Shown: piece after piece, positions 9,659 through 17,164 of the stretch
Layout: every line of letters starts with the position of its first letter
Numbering within the stretch: the stretch's first letter is position 1
DNA from: Pseudaquidulcibacter sp964557085
Lineage (GTDB): Bacteria; Pseudomonadota; Alphaproteobacteria; Caulobacterales; Aquidulcibacteraceae
Reading direction: 5' to 3'
DNA length: 28,403 nt
NCBI GenBank assembly: GCA_964557085.1
Contig: CAZKYS010000018.1
Location: 1-28,403 of the forward strand
The notes under the pieces: generated by a model
Database searches by the model: none
Seen by the model: only the letters and a program-made list of their open reading frames with translations
What the model was told of the DNA's origin: nothing
Translations under genes and position numbers: made by a program

Positions 9659-9670
9659 TTTATCGATAAA
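9659..9670. promoter_or_regulatory. 12-base perfect palindrome in the hydrolase/murG divergent region
   Basis: TTTATCGATAAA is an exact inverted repeat. It lies 31 bases before the hydrolase ATG. On the minus strand it falls between a possible -35 (TTGTCT, 9675-9670) and a possible -10 (TATATT, 9650-9645) with a rather long 19-base spacer, a position suited to a repressor site. On the plus strand a TATAAT at 9695-9700, with only a weak -35, could serve murG. Chance occurrence in AT-rich DNA is possible. Confidence 0.3.
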
Positions 9671-9787
9671 GACAAGTAAATAATAGCTAAAAACTATAAT
9701 TAAAATATAGGCAAAAACGAACTGCGAAACATGCAATGACTTTTAAAAATATACATATTAAAAAGAGACCCAAGAAGGATAAATGAT

Positions 9788-10879
9788 TTGACAAAGCCAG
9801 TGATTTTAATTGCCGCGGGTGGTACGGGTGGGCATATGTTTCCTGCCAAGGCGTTTGCCGATGAAATGGTAAAGCAAGGGTGCGATATTGTTTTAATAAC
9901 CGACCCGCGCGGTAAAAAATATACCGATGGCTTCCCTGCAATTGATACTTTAATATTACCAGTTACCAATGCCGAAGAAGGTGGAATATTTGGTAAAATT
10001 AAGGGTGCATTTTCACTTTTGCAGGCGGTTCAAAAAACTGCGCCATTCATTAAAAATCATAATCCTGCGGCAGTGGTTGGGTTTGGTGGTTATCCGACCG
10101 CGCCCGCTTTATATTGCGCAAAATGCCCGATTATTATTCATGAACAAAATGGGGTTTTGGGGCGCGTTAATAAATTTTTCCAAGAAAAAGCCGCAAAAAT
10201 ATTCTCTGGCTTCAAAGATCTTGAGGGTTTGAAAGATAAATCAAAGCAGGTTTTTGTTGGCAATCCTGTTCGTTCCGAACTTGTGGCATTGCGTGATTTG
10301 CCATATCCTGAATTAAAGCCACAGGGCGAAATTCGTATTTTGATAACTGGTGGCTCGCAAGGTGCGCGCGCTTTGGGGCAGGCGATGGCTTTGTCTATTA
10401 TCGAACTTGATGAAAATATGCGCCAACGACTTTTCATTTCGCACCAAGTGCGTGAAGAGCAATGCGATGAAGTGCGCGAACTTTATTCAGATGCAGGCAT
10501 ACAGGCCGAAGTTTGGCCATTCTTCAAAGATATGGCGGCACGTTTTGCCAAGGCGCATTTGGTAATAGGCCGCGCGGGTGCAAGCTCGGTCACGGAGGCG
10601 GCGATTGTTGGGCGCCCTGCAATCTTTATTCCATTGCCAAGTGCGATGAATGATCACCAAACCTATAATGCGCGTGCGGTTGCGGCGACAGGTGGGGCGG
10701 ATGTTATGCGTGAAAGCGAACTTTCAATCGCCAATATGAAAGATTTATTGGATGAAAGATTAAATCGCCCCAATCAATTAATCGAGCGTGCCGAAGAAAT
10801 AAAAGCGGCAGGCAAACCAAATGCGGCGCATGATATGGCAATTCAAATTCTTGATTTAATAGGTGCAAATAATGCGTAG
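9788..10879 (+). CDS. murG: Lipid I GlcNAc transferase MurG
   Basis: MurG transfers GlcNAc from UDP-GlcNAc to lipid I to make lipid II at the inner face of the membrane. The 363-residue protein is a GT-B enzyme. The N-terminal glycine loop GGTGGHMFPA lies near residues 11-20, VVGFGGYPT and HEQNGVLGRVNK follow, and the second glycine loop ITGGSQGA opens the C-terminal domain, followed by GRAGASSVTEA and FIPLPSAMNDHQTYNA. The start is TTG at 9788; no in-frame ATG or GTG exists nearby and homologues begin at this point. AAGGA at 9775-9779 is the only Shine-Dalgarno. An out-of-frame ATG-ATT-TGA at 9783-9791 overlaps the TTG. With the reverse gene upstream, murG and murC probably need their own promoter. 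Confidence 0.95.
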   Translation: MTKPVILIAAGGTGGHMFPAKAFADEMVKQGCDIVLITDPRGKKYTDGFPAIDTLILPVTNAEEGGIFGKIKGAFSLLQAVQKTAPFIKNHNPAAVVGFGGYPTAPALYCAKCPIIIHEQNGVLGRVNKFFQEKAAKIFSGFKDLEGLKDKSKQVFVGNPVRSELVALRDLPYPELKPQGEIRILITGGSQGARALGQAMALSIIELDENMRQRLFISHQVREEQCDEVRELYSDAGIQAEVWPFFKDMAARFAKAHLVIGRAGASSVTEAAIVGRPAIFIPLPSAMNDHQTYNARAVAATGGADVMRESELSIANMKDLLDERLNRPNQLIERAEEIKAAGKPNAAHDMAIQILDLIGANNA

Positions 10880-12278
10880 GCCAAACATCCCACTTGAAAT
10901 TGGAAATATTCATATTGTTGGTATTGGCGGCATTGGAATGAGCGGCATTGCCGAGGTTTTGGCGCATTGGGGCTATAAGGTTCAAGGTTCGGATGCCAAA
11001 GATGGCCCAAATCTTGAACGTCTTCGTAAAGCGGGCATAACTACTTTTGTCGGGCATAATGGCGAAAATGTTAAGAATGCGGGAATTGTTTTGATTTCAT
11101 CGGCGGTAAAGGCCGATAATGTTGAAGTTGTTGCGGCACGTGAAAATGGCATTCCTGTTGTGCGCCGTGCCGAAATGCTGGCTGAATTAATGCGCCTTGG
11201 TTGGACGATTGCGGTGGGTGGAACACACGGCAAAACCACAACCACATCAATGGTTGCAACCCTACTTGATGCCGCAGGGATTGACCCGACAGTTATTAAT
11301 GGTGGCATTATCAATGCATACGGAACGAATGCGCGCGTTGGCTCTGGTAATTGGATGGTGGTTGAGGCCGATGAGAGCGATGGCACATTCACCAAACTTC
11401 GCCCCAATGTTGCAATTGTCACCAATATGGACCCTGAGCATTTGGATTTTTATGGCAATAAAGAAACGATGGAAAAGGCGTTTGAAACCTTTGTTGAAAG
11501 CGTTCCATTCTATGGTTTTTCGGTTTTATGCCTTGACCATGAAAGTGTGCAGGGTTTGGTTTCGCGCATAACCGACCGCCGTGTCTATACTTATGGCTTT
11601 AACCCACAGGCAGATGTTCGCGCCATAAACCTTGATGCACAGGCCGATGGTTCGCATTTTGATGTGATTTTCCGTGAAAAACGCGGTCAAGAAGTGCGCG
11701 AAATAAAAGGGCTTCATTTACCTATGGCTGGCATGCACAATGTGCAAAACGCATTGGCGGCAATCATTGTTGCGGTACAATTGGGCGCAAGTGATGAACA
11801 GGTTCAAAAAGGGCTGTCATCGTTTGCAGGTGTTAAACGCCGTTTTACCTTGGCAGGTGAATATGATGGGGTTCGTATCATTGATGATTATGGTCATCAC
11901 CCTGTTGAAATCAAAGCCGTTCTTGCGGCGGCGCGCCAAGTTACAAAGGGTAAAGTTGTGGCGGTGGTGCAACCGCATAGATACACACGCCTTAGGGATT
12001 TATTCGAAGATTTCTGCAAATGCCTAAATGATGCCGATGTCGTGGCAATTGCCGATGTTTACGCCGCAGGTGAACAACCAATCCTCGGCATAAGCGCCGA
12101 AACCTTTGTCGAAGGCGCACGCAATCACGGTCACAAAAATGTATCAAAACTTAATAGCCCCGATGATTTACCACAATTCCTAAAAGACAATTGCCAAGCG
12201 GGTGACATTTTCGTCTGCTTGGGTGCGGGTGATATTACCAATTGGGCGAATGGGCTTGAGGCGAAGTTAAAGCCTTAA
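10872..12278 (+). CDS. murC: UDP-N-acetylmuramate:L-alanine ligase MurC
   Basis: MurC adds the first amino acid, L-alanine, to UDP-MurNAc. From the ATG at 10872 it has 468 residues. It shows the N-terminal GIGGIGMSGIAEVL nucleotide loop, GTHGKTTTTSM (ATP loop), VEADESDGTF, NMDPEHLDFYG, DDYGHHPVEI and QPHRYTR, all characteristic of MurC. AGGTG at 10861-10865 is well placed before this ATG; a GTG at 10863 in the same frame is less likely. It overlaps the end of murG by eight bases. It is the last dcw gene here: murB, ddl, ftsQ, ftsA and ftsZ, which usually follow, are absent from the window. Confidence 0.96.
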   Translation: MRRPNIPLEIGNIHIVGIGGIGMSGIAEVLAHWGYKVQGSDAKDGPNLERLRKAGITTFVGHNGENVKNAGIVLISSAVKADNVEVVAARENGIPVVRRAEMLAELMRLGWTIAVGGTHGKTTTTSMVATLLDAAGIDPTVINGGIINAYGTNARVGSGNWMVVEADESDGTFTKLRPNVAIVTNMDPEHLDFYGNKETMEKAFETFVESVPFYGFSVLCLDHESVQGLVSRITDRRVYTYGFNPQADVRAINLDAQADGSHFDVIFREKRGQEVREIKGLHLPMAGMHNVQNALAAIIVAVQLGASDEQVQKGLSSFAGVKRRFTLAGEYDGVRIIDDYGHHPVEIKAVLAAARQVTKGKVVAVVQPHRYTRLRDLFEDFCKCLNDADVVAIADVYAAGEQPILGISAETFVEGARNHGHKNVSKLNSPDDLPQFLKDNCQAGDIFVCLGAGDITNWANGLEAKLKP

Positions 12279-12285
12279 CTTCAAT

Positions 12286-12450
12286 CCTCCCATGCAAATC
12301 AAAGATTTGCGGGGGAGGTGGCGGCGAAGCCGACGGAGGGGGCAGCTAGCATAGCTAGCCTCGTCAAAACCATAAATATCAGAAGCTCGTTTCACTCGTG
12401 CCCCCTCAGTTACGATAAATCTTGACAGCTCCCCCGCTTTGCAGGGGAGC
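12286..12450. repeat. Composite palindromic intergenic repeat (two facing copies)
   Basis: This GC-richer block lies between murC and the peptidase gene. The left arm (12286-12343) holds a hairpin, CCTCCC plus GCAAATC, loop AAA, GATTTGC plus GGGGGAGG, then GGCGGCGAAGCCGAC and GGAGGGGGC. The right arm (12400-12450), read backwards, repeats the same order: GCTCCCC, TGCAAAGC, GGGGGAGCTGTC, then a diverged stretch and TGAGGGGGC. GAGGGGGC (12336-12343) and GCCCCCTC (12400-12407) face each other across a 56-base centre that contains GCTAGC twice. I recall similar CTCCCC...GGCGAAGCC...GGAGGGGG units as abundant intergenic repeats in alphaproteobacteria, but no copy number can be checked here. It is probably a REP-like, passively mobilised element. 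Confidence 0.75.
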
Positions 12451-12478
12451 ATAAAGATAGATTGTGCAGATTTAAGAA

Positions 12479-12507
12479 TTGACCAAATTAAATTGTCGCT
12501 TTAGCTT
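12479..12507 (+). promoter_or_regulatory. Possible promoter of the M28 peptidase operon, leaderless
   Basis: TTGACC (12479-12484), a 17-base spacer and TAGCTT (12502-12507) resemble a housekeeping promoter with a good -35 and a poor -10. Only six bases separate the -10 from the ATG at 12514, so transcription would begin at or next to the start codon. There is no Shine-Dalgarno (the bases before ATG are CACCCC), which agrees with a leaderless message. Confidence 0.4.
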
Positions 12508-12513
12508 CACCCC

Positions 12514-13854
12514 ATGAAAAAAATCACGCCCCTAATATCCATTTTCGCCCTTATCGCCCCTGTTGCTAATGCGCAAAATGCAAATCTTGCTTATGAAATT
12601 GTTGAAGGTCTAACCACCGAAGTTGGGCAGCGCCTCGCTGGAACTGAGGGGGAGGCTAAGGCACGCGCTTGGGGTATGGAAAAGCTTAAATCCCTTGGTT
12701 TTTCAAATGTTCATATTGAAACTTATGATATGCCAACATGGGTTCGTGGCGCAGAAACTGCTGAAGTTGTAACACCTTATAATCAAAAACTTATGCTTAC
12801 TGCGCTTGGTAATTCTGGTGCAACGCCTGTTAATGGCATAAGCGCCAAAGTTATTGATTTCAAATCATTGGACGCCTTAAAGGCCGTTCCTGACGAAGTG
12901 GTCAAAGGAAAAATTGTCTATGTGACGCATAATATGCAACCTACGCAAAATGGTGCATCTTATGGTGCTTATGGCGCTGTAAGGAGGGTTGGGCCAAATA
13001 TTGCGGCGAAAAAAGGCGCAATTGGTTATATTATGCGCTCTCTCGGAACTGATAATAAACGCTCACCACACACTGGTGTTACAAGATTTGAAGATGGGGT
13101 TTTGCCAATTCCGTCTGCGGCCTTATCAATTCCTGATGCTGAAAATTTGGATAGAATGTTAAAACGTTCAAAAGGTGATTTAACAATTCACCTTACACTA
13201 ACGCCAAAACAAACTGGTATGCAGCAATCAGGCAATTTGATTGCCGAAGTTCAAGGCACAGATCCAAATGCAGGAATAATAGTAGTCGCAGGACATCTTG
13301 ATTCATGGGATTTGGGAACTGGCGCAATTGATGATGCAGCAGGTGTTGCAATTGTTGCCGCCGCCGCCAAAAACATTATGGATATGGGCAAACCAAAGCG
13401 CACAATTCGTGTTATTTGGATGGGTTCAGAAGAAGTTGGCGGTTTCGGGCAAGATGCATATGATTTAGCCCACAAAAATGAAAAATTTGTTTTGGCATCT
13501 GAATCTGATTTTGGTGCCGACCGCGTTTGGGCCTTTGCCTATAAGCTTCCAGATAGTGCAAAAGCTTTAGGCGAAAGATTACAAAAAGGATTTGCTCAAA
13601 TGGGTATTATCTATGATAAGGGTGATGCGCATGGCGGATCTGATATTGAGCATATAATCGAAAATGGCGCTGCTGTTATTGATTTGAAACAAGATGGCAC
13701 GCATTATTTTGACCTTCATCACACACCAGACGATACTTTGGACAAAATTGACCCCGCAGCTTTGCAACAAAATGTTGATGCATGGACTTTGATGTTAAAA
13801 GAAGTTGCCAATGCACCCGAAGATTTAACTCCTGTAAAAGTTGAAAAAAAATAA
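12514..13854 (+). CDS. Exported M28 family zinc peptidase, carboxypeptidase Q-like
   Basis: This co-catalytic zinc exopeptidase is predicted to be periplasmic or outer-membrane associated. It has 446 residues. A signal peptide with an ANA-QN cleavage site ends near residue 20. A PA-type inserted domain occupies roughly 85-225, and the M28 catalytic core follows. Likely zinc ligands and catalytic residues are His261 and Asp273 (GHLDSWDLGTGAIDD), Glu306-Glu307 (MGSEEVG), Asp332 (SESDFGAD) and a His in DLHHTPDD (402 or 403). The opening TTEVGQRLAGTEGEAKA resembles the carboxypeptidase Q/PGCP subfamily, which removes residues from small peptides; the true substrate is unknown. It follows a repeat element and a possible leaderless promoter, and leads a run of coupled genes. 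Its stop overlaps the next ATG by one base (TAATG). Confidence 0.9.
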   Translation: MKKITPLISIFALIAPVANAQNANLAYEIVEGLTTEVGQRLAGTEGEAKARAWGMEKLKSLGFSNVHIETYDMPTWVRGAETAEVVTPYNQKLMLTALGNSGATPVNGISAKVIDFKSLDALKAVPDEVVKGKIVYVTHNMQPTQNGASYGAYGAVRRVGPNIAAKKGAIGYIMRSLGTDNKRSPHTGVTRFEDGVLPIPSAALSIPDAENLDRMLKRSKGDLTIHLTLTPKQTGMQQSGNLIAEVQGTDPNAGIIVVAGHLDSWDLGTGAIDDAAGVAIVAAAAKNIMDMGKPKRTIRVIWMGSEEVGGFGQDAYDLAHKNEKFVLASESDFGADRVWAFAYKLPDSAKALGERLQKGFAQMGIIYDKGDAHGGSDIEHIIENGAAVIDLKQDGTHYFDLHHTPDDTLDKIDPAALQQNVDAWTLMLKEVANAPEDLTPVKVEKK

Positions 13855-14522
13855 TGTCACAAATTCCACCGATTAATGCGGCAATTATCCAAGTTACGCC
13901 GTTTCAGCAAAATTGCACCCTTTTGTGGGAAACCACCAATAATGAGGGCGTGTTTATAGATCCAGGTGGTGAGGCTGATAAATTAATCAAAGCTGCCCAA
14001 GATAATAATGTAAAAATCAAAGAAATTTGGATTACCCACGGCCATCTTGATCATGCGGGCGGGGCAATGGAAGTTGCGCGCAAACTTGGGGTTAAAATTA
14101 TTGGGCCACACGAAGATGATAAATTTTGGCTTGCTCAAATTCGCGCTTCTTGGGAAAAATATGGCTATAAAAATATGGGCGAAGATTGCGTTCCTGATGT
14201 TTGGCTAAAAGATGGCGATAAAGTAAAGATTGGTATTTTTGAATTTGATGTTGTTCATTGCCCTGGGCATACGCCGGGCCATGTGGCCTTTATAAACCGT
14301 GAATTTAAACTTGCCTTTGTGGGTGATTTATTATTCCAAGGTTCAATTGGGCGCACCGATTTTCCAAAAGGCAATCACCAAGATTTGATAAATTCAATTA
14401 CGCAAAAATTATGGCCTTATGGCGCTGATATTCAATTTGTTCCAGGGCATGGCGCAATGTCCACTTTTGGTATAGAGCGTGCAAATAATCCGTATGTTTC
14501 GGATAGGGCAATTGGTACATGA
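13854..14522 (+). CDS. Metallo-beta-lactamase-fold hydrolase, glyoxalase II-like (GloC/YcbL type)
   Basis: This is a binuclear metal hydrolase of 222 residues. The metal site is complete: THGHLDH (His62, His64, Asp66, His67), PGHTPGHV, GDLLFQGSIGRTDFP with the bridging aspartate, and the terminal histidine in PGHGAMSTFGIE. The compact length and the absence of the longer C-terminal glutathione-binding domain point to the short glyoxalase II-like proteins of the GloC/YcbL group, which hydrolyse S-lactoylglutathione or similar thioesters. Substrate identity is inferred. The neighbour downstream is a 2-hydroxyacid dehydrogenase, and D-lactate or related 2-hydroxyacids could link the two. It is coupled by one base to the upstream peptidase gene and by four bases (ATGA) to the downstream gene. 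Confidence 0.87.
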   Translation: MSQIPPINAAIIQVTPFQQNCTLLWETTNNEGVFIDPGGEADKLIKAAQDNNVKIKEIWITHGHLDHAGGAMEVARKLGVKIIGPHEDDKFWLAQIRASWEKYGYKNMGEDCVPDVWLKDGDKVKIGIFEFDVVHCPGHTPGHVAFINREFKLAFVGDLLFQGSIGRTDFPKGNHQDLINSITQKLWPYGADIQFVPGHGAMSTFGIERANNPYVSDRAIGT

Positions 14523-15445
14523 TAATTCTTGCACATAGATTTCATGAAAATGACAAGGCGCGATTTGAAGAAATCGCGCCCACCATTTTCGGCTGGGAAG
14601 TTTTGGAAAATCCGCAAAATTATTCGCTTGATGATTTTCAAATTATAATTGCCAATGGCGGCGAATATTTGGATGATAAATATTATGATTTATTGCCAAA
14701 TTTGCGCGTGATTTTTGTTTCGGCGGTGGGGTATGATGCCCTAAATCTTGATATGGTTCGCCAAAGGGGCATAATGCTTGCCAATACGCCAAATATAAAT
14801 ACCGATGATGTTGCGGATTTGGCAATGGGGCTTTTGATTGCGGGTGAAAGAAATATTGGTGAAGCTGATAGGTTGGTTCGCAATAATGAATGGCAAAAAG
14901 CTGAAAAACTAATACCATCATTTCGCCTTAGGGGGCGCAAACTTGGGATTTATGGCATGGGCGCAATCGGGCAGGCAATTGCCGAACGTTCCGTTCCTTT
15001 CGGCCTTGAAATTTCATGGCATGGGCCAAGGCCAAAGCCAGAAATCCAATTTGAATATGTTCCAACCCTATTAGAGCTTGCGCAAAAATGCGATATTTTA
15101 ATGGTTGCCTGCGCCCTTAATGATGATACCCGTTATTCAGTGGATAAAACGATTTTACACGCACTTGGCAAAGATGGTGTAATCGTCAATATCGCGCGCG
15201 GCGCAATTATTGTTGAAGATGATTTGGTAAAAGCTTTAAGGGATCGTGAAATTCTTGGTGGTTGCCTTGATGTTTTTGACCCTGAACCGACCGATGGCTC
15301 TAAATGGGCGAACATAAGTAATGTTGTAATCACACCGCATTTTTCGGGAAAAACCCGCGCGGCGCGTGAAACTGCTTTAATGATAACATTTGATAACATT
15401 TTACGCTATTTAAAGGGCGAAGAATTGCTTCATCGAATAATTTGA
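14519..15445 (+). CDS. D-isomer-specific 2-hydroxyacid dehydrogenase (glyoxylate/hydroxypyruvate reductase-like)
   Basis: This NAD(P)-dependent oxidoreductase interconverts 2-hydroxy and 2-keto acids in the cytoplasm. Its 308 residues form the usual two-domain arrangement. The N-terminal catalytic domain has NLRVIFVSAVGYDALN and NTDDVADLAMGLL. The nucleotide-binding domain begins near 140 with GMGAIG (146-151). The catalytic set is present: Arg227 in NIARGA, Glu256 in DVFDPEP and His274 in TPHFSG. The first position of the dinucleotide loop is methionine-flanked but otherwise standard. The ANTPNINTDDVADLA segment resembles glyoxylate/hydroxypyruvate reductases of the GhrA/GhrB families; phosphoglycerate dehydrogenase is less likely because no ACT domain is present. 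It overlaps the metallo-hydrolase gene by four bases. Confidence 0.88.
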   Translation: MIILAHRFHENDKARFEEIAPTIFGWEVLENPQNYSLDDFQIIIANGGEYLDDKYYDLLPNLRVIFVSAVGYDALNLDMVRQRGIMLANTPNINTDDVADLAMGLLIAGERNIGEADRLVRNNEWQKAEKLIPSFRLRGRKLGIYGMGAIGQAIAERSVPFGLEISWHGPRPKPEIQFEYVPTLLELAQKCDILMVACALNDDTRYSVDKTILHALGKDGVIVNIARGAIIVEDDLVKALRDREILGGCLDVFDPEPTDGSKWANISNVVITPHFSGKTRAARETALMITFDNILRYLKGEELLHRII

Positions 15446-15456
15446 AAATTGGAAAA

Positions 15457-16686
15457 ATGCGCTTAAAAATAGACAGAATTGGCCACGAGGGTGATGGAAT
15501 TGCCTTTGATAATGATGCTATCATTTATATCCCCTATACTTTGGCGGGTGAAGAGATTGATGCCGAAGTTTCGGGAAATCGTGGCATTGCCAATGAAATA
15601 ATAAATCTATCAGATGAGCGCATCGCACCCATTTGCCCGAAATATAAGATTTGCGGTGGTTGTTCATTGCAACATTGGCAAGAAGATAAAGTCCTTGAAT
15701 GGAAGGGGGAACAAATCAAAGGCGCGCTTTCGCGCACTGGAATTAATATTGACGACATTAAAGTTGAGGCCGCACATGAAAGTGGGCGACGCCGCGCAAA
15801 ATTTAGCGCAAAACGCATAAAAGGCGAATTACAATTTGGCTTTGTTGGCGCGCGAAGCCATGAAATTATCGATATTGATGCCTGCCCAATTCTAACCAAT
15901 AATCTTTCAAACTATATTCCAAAAATCCGCGAACTTGTGCGCTCTTTAACCCAAGGGAATGAGGAATTGGGGGTTTTGGTAACAGATTGCGCCAATGGTA
16001 TTGATGTTGAAATTACAGGTCTTAAGGTAATTTCCAAATTTAATCGTGGTGAATTGGAAAATTTGGCGCGCGCCTGTGAAAATGCACGAATTGCACGCCT
16101 TACAATTGATGGCGAAGATGCATATTTTCGCGCCCATCCATTTGTGAAAATTGGCGCGGCAAATGTTGAATTACCTGCGGGCGCATTTTTGCAAGCCACT
16201 CAAACCTGCGAAGATTTAATTGGTGATACGCTTTTGAAATGGTCAAAGGGCGTAAAACGCGCAATTGATTTATTCGCTGGAATTGGCACATTCTCAATAC
16301 GCTTAAAAGAGATTGCGCAAACCAATGCCTATGAAATTTATCAACCATCAATTGCCGCATTAAACAAAGCCGCCAAAGCAATGGCGGGGGGGCGCACTTT
16401 ACAGGGTTTTTCGCGCGATTTATTCCGCGTACCCGTTTCACCACTTGAATTAAAAAACATTGATTTAGTTGTTCTTGACCCCGCCCGCGCAGGTGCGGAG
16501 GCACAGGTAAAACAATTAACACGAACCAAAATTCCAAAAATCATCTATATTTCATGCGAAGCCAATTCATTCGCGCGCGATGCCAAAATCCTTATTGATG
16601 CAGGCTATAAATTAAAAGAAGTCAAAGGTTTTGATCAATTTCGTTTTTCAACCCATGTTGAAATGATGGGGCTTTTTGTAAAATAA
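15457..16686 (+). CDS. TRAM-domain 23S rRNA/tRNA uracil-C5 methyltransferase (RlmD/TrmA family)
   Basis: This SAM-dependent RNA methyltransferase makes 5-methyluridine. From the ATG at 15457 it has 409 residues. It opens with a small TRAM RNA-binding domain (MRLKIDRIGHEGDGIAF, to about 50). Cysteines spaced C-x5-C-x2-C (60, 66, 69), plus one in DACPIL, would hold a 4Fe-4S cluster. The C-terminal Rossmann domain has DLFAGIGTFS, LDPARAG, the catalytic Cys in YISCE and FRFSTHVE. The cluster motif places it with RlmD-like enzymes, though alphaproteobacterial members modify either rRNA or tRNA and the target is not decided by sequence. A TTG at 15442 would create a four-base TTGA overlap with the previous gene and is a real alternative start. 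Confidence 0.9.
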   Translation: MRLKIDRIGHEGDGIAFDNDAIIYIPYTLAGEEIDAEVSGNRGIANEIINLSDERIAPICPKYKICGGCSLQHWQEDKVLEWKGEQIKGALSRTGINIDDIKVEAAHESGRRRAKFSAKRIKGELQFGFVGARSHEIIDIDACPILTNNLSNYIPKIRELVRSLTQGNEELGVLVTDCANGIDVEITGLKVISKFNRGELENLARACENARIARLTIDGEDAYFRAHPFVKIGAANVELPAGAFLQATQTCEDLIGDTLLKWSKGVKRAIDLFAGIGTFSIRLKEIAQTNAYEIYQPSIAALNKAAKAMAGGRTLQGFSRDLFRVPVSPLELKNIDLVVLDPARAGAEAQVKQLTRTKIPKIIYISCEANSFARDAKILIDAGYKLKEVKGFDQFRFSTHVEMMGLFVK

Positions 16687-17132
16687 TGCGCGATGGCTTT
16701 TGGAAGAACCTTCCCATAAATGAATGGACTAATGAAGAATGGGAAGGGTTATGTGATGGCTGTGGTAAATGCTGCCTTATCCGCCTTGAGGATGAGGATA
16801 CAGGCGATATTTACAATACCGATGTTCATTGCAAATTATTAGATGGCGCTAATTGTCGTTGCACAAATTATGAAAATCGCCGCGATTATGTTGAAGATTG
16901 CGTTCAATTAACCCGCGAAAATATTTATGAACTTTCATGGCTTCCAAAAACTTGCGCCTATCGCCTTGTAGCGGAAAATAAGCCTTTGTTTGATTGGCAT
17001 TATCTTATCAGCGGGGACAGGGACACAGTGCATAATGCCAATATGTCCATCGCCCATATGACCACAAGCGAAATCCATGTAAAAGTGCGTAATCTTCCAA
17101 GGCGCATTAAAATATGGCCGGGGGAAAGCTAG
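16686..17132 (+). CDS. YcgN/UPF0260-type cysteine cluster protein
   Basis: This is a conserved cytoplasmic protein of unknown role. The 148 residues contain CDGCGKCC near 23-30, then further cysteines at HCKLL, NCRCTNY, EDCVQL and KTCAYR, the pattern of the zinc- or iron-binding YkgJ/YcgN superfamily. The closing region IHVKVRNLPRRIKIWPG fits the YcgN subfamily. Length (about 148) is normal. No reaction has been assigned that I know of. Its ATG overlaps the stop of the methyltransferase gene by one base (TAATG), so it is almost certainly co-translated. It is the last gene of the unit; three stem-loops follow. Confidence 0.88.
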   Translation: MRDGFWKNLPINEWTNEEWEGLCDGCGKCCLIRLEDEDTGDIYNTDVHCKLLDGANCRCTNYENRRDYVEDCVQLTRENIYELSWLPKTCAYRLVAENKPLFDWHYLISGDRDTVHNANMSIAHMTTSEIHVKVRNLPRRIKIWPGES

Positions 17133-17164
17133 GTTAAACGCCCACCTTCCTCGCATGTTTTTTG

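Noticed and set aside
9629..9736. Upstream extension of the hydrolase gene by 36 residues
   Set aside because: A proper Shine-Dalgarno precedes the ATG at 9628, and the extension would add a second hydrophobic segment before a normal signal or anchor helix.
12344..12360. GCTAGC repeats in the repeat centre as an attachment or transposon end
   Set aside because: No transposase, integrase or target duplication is nearby. A REP-like explanation covers the block better.
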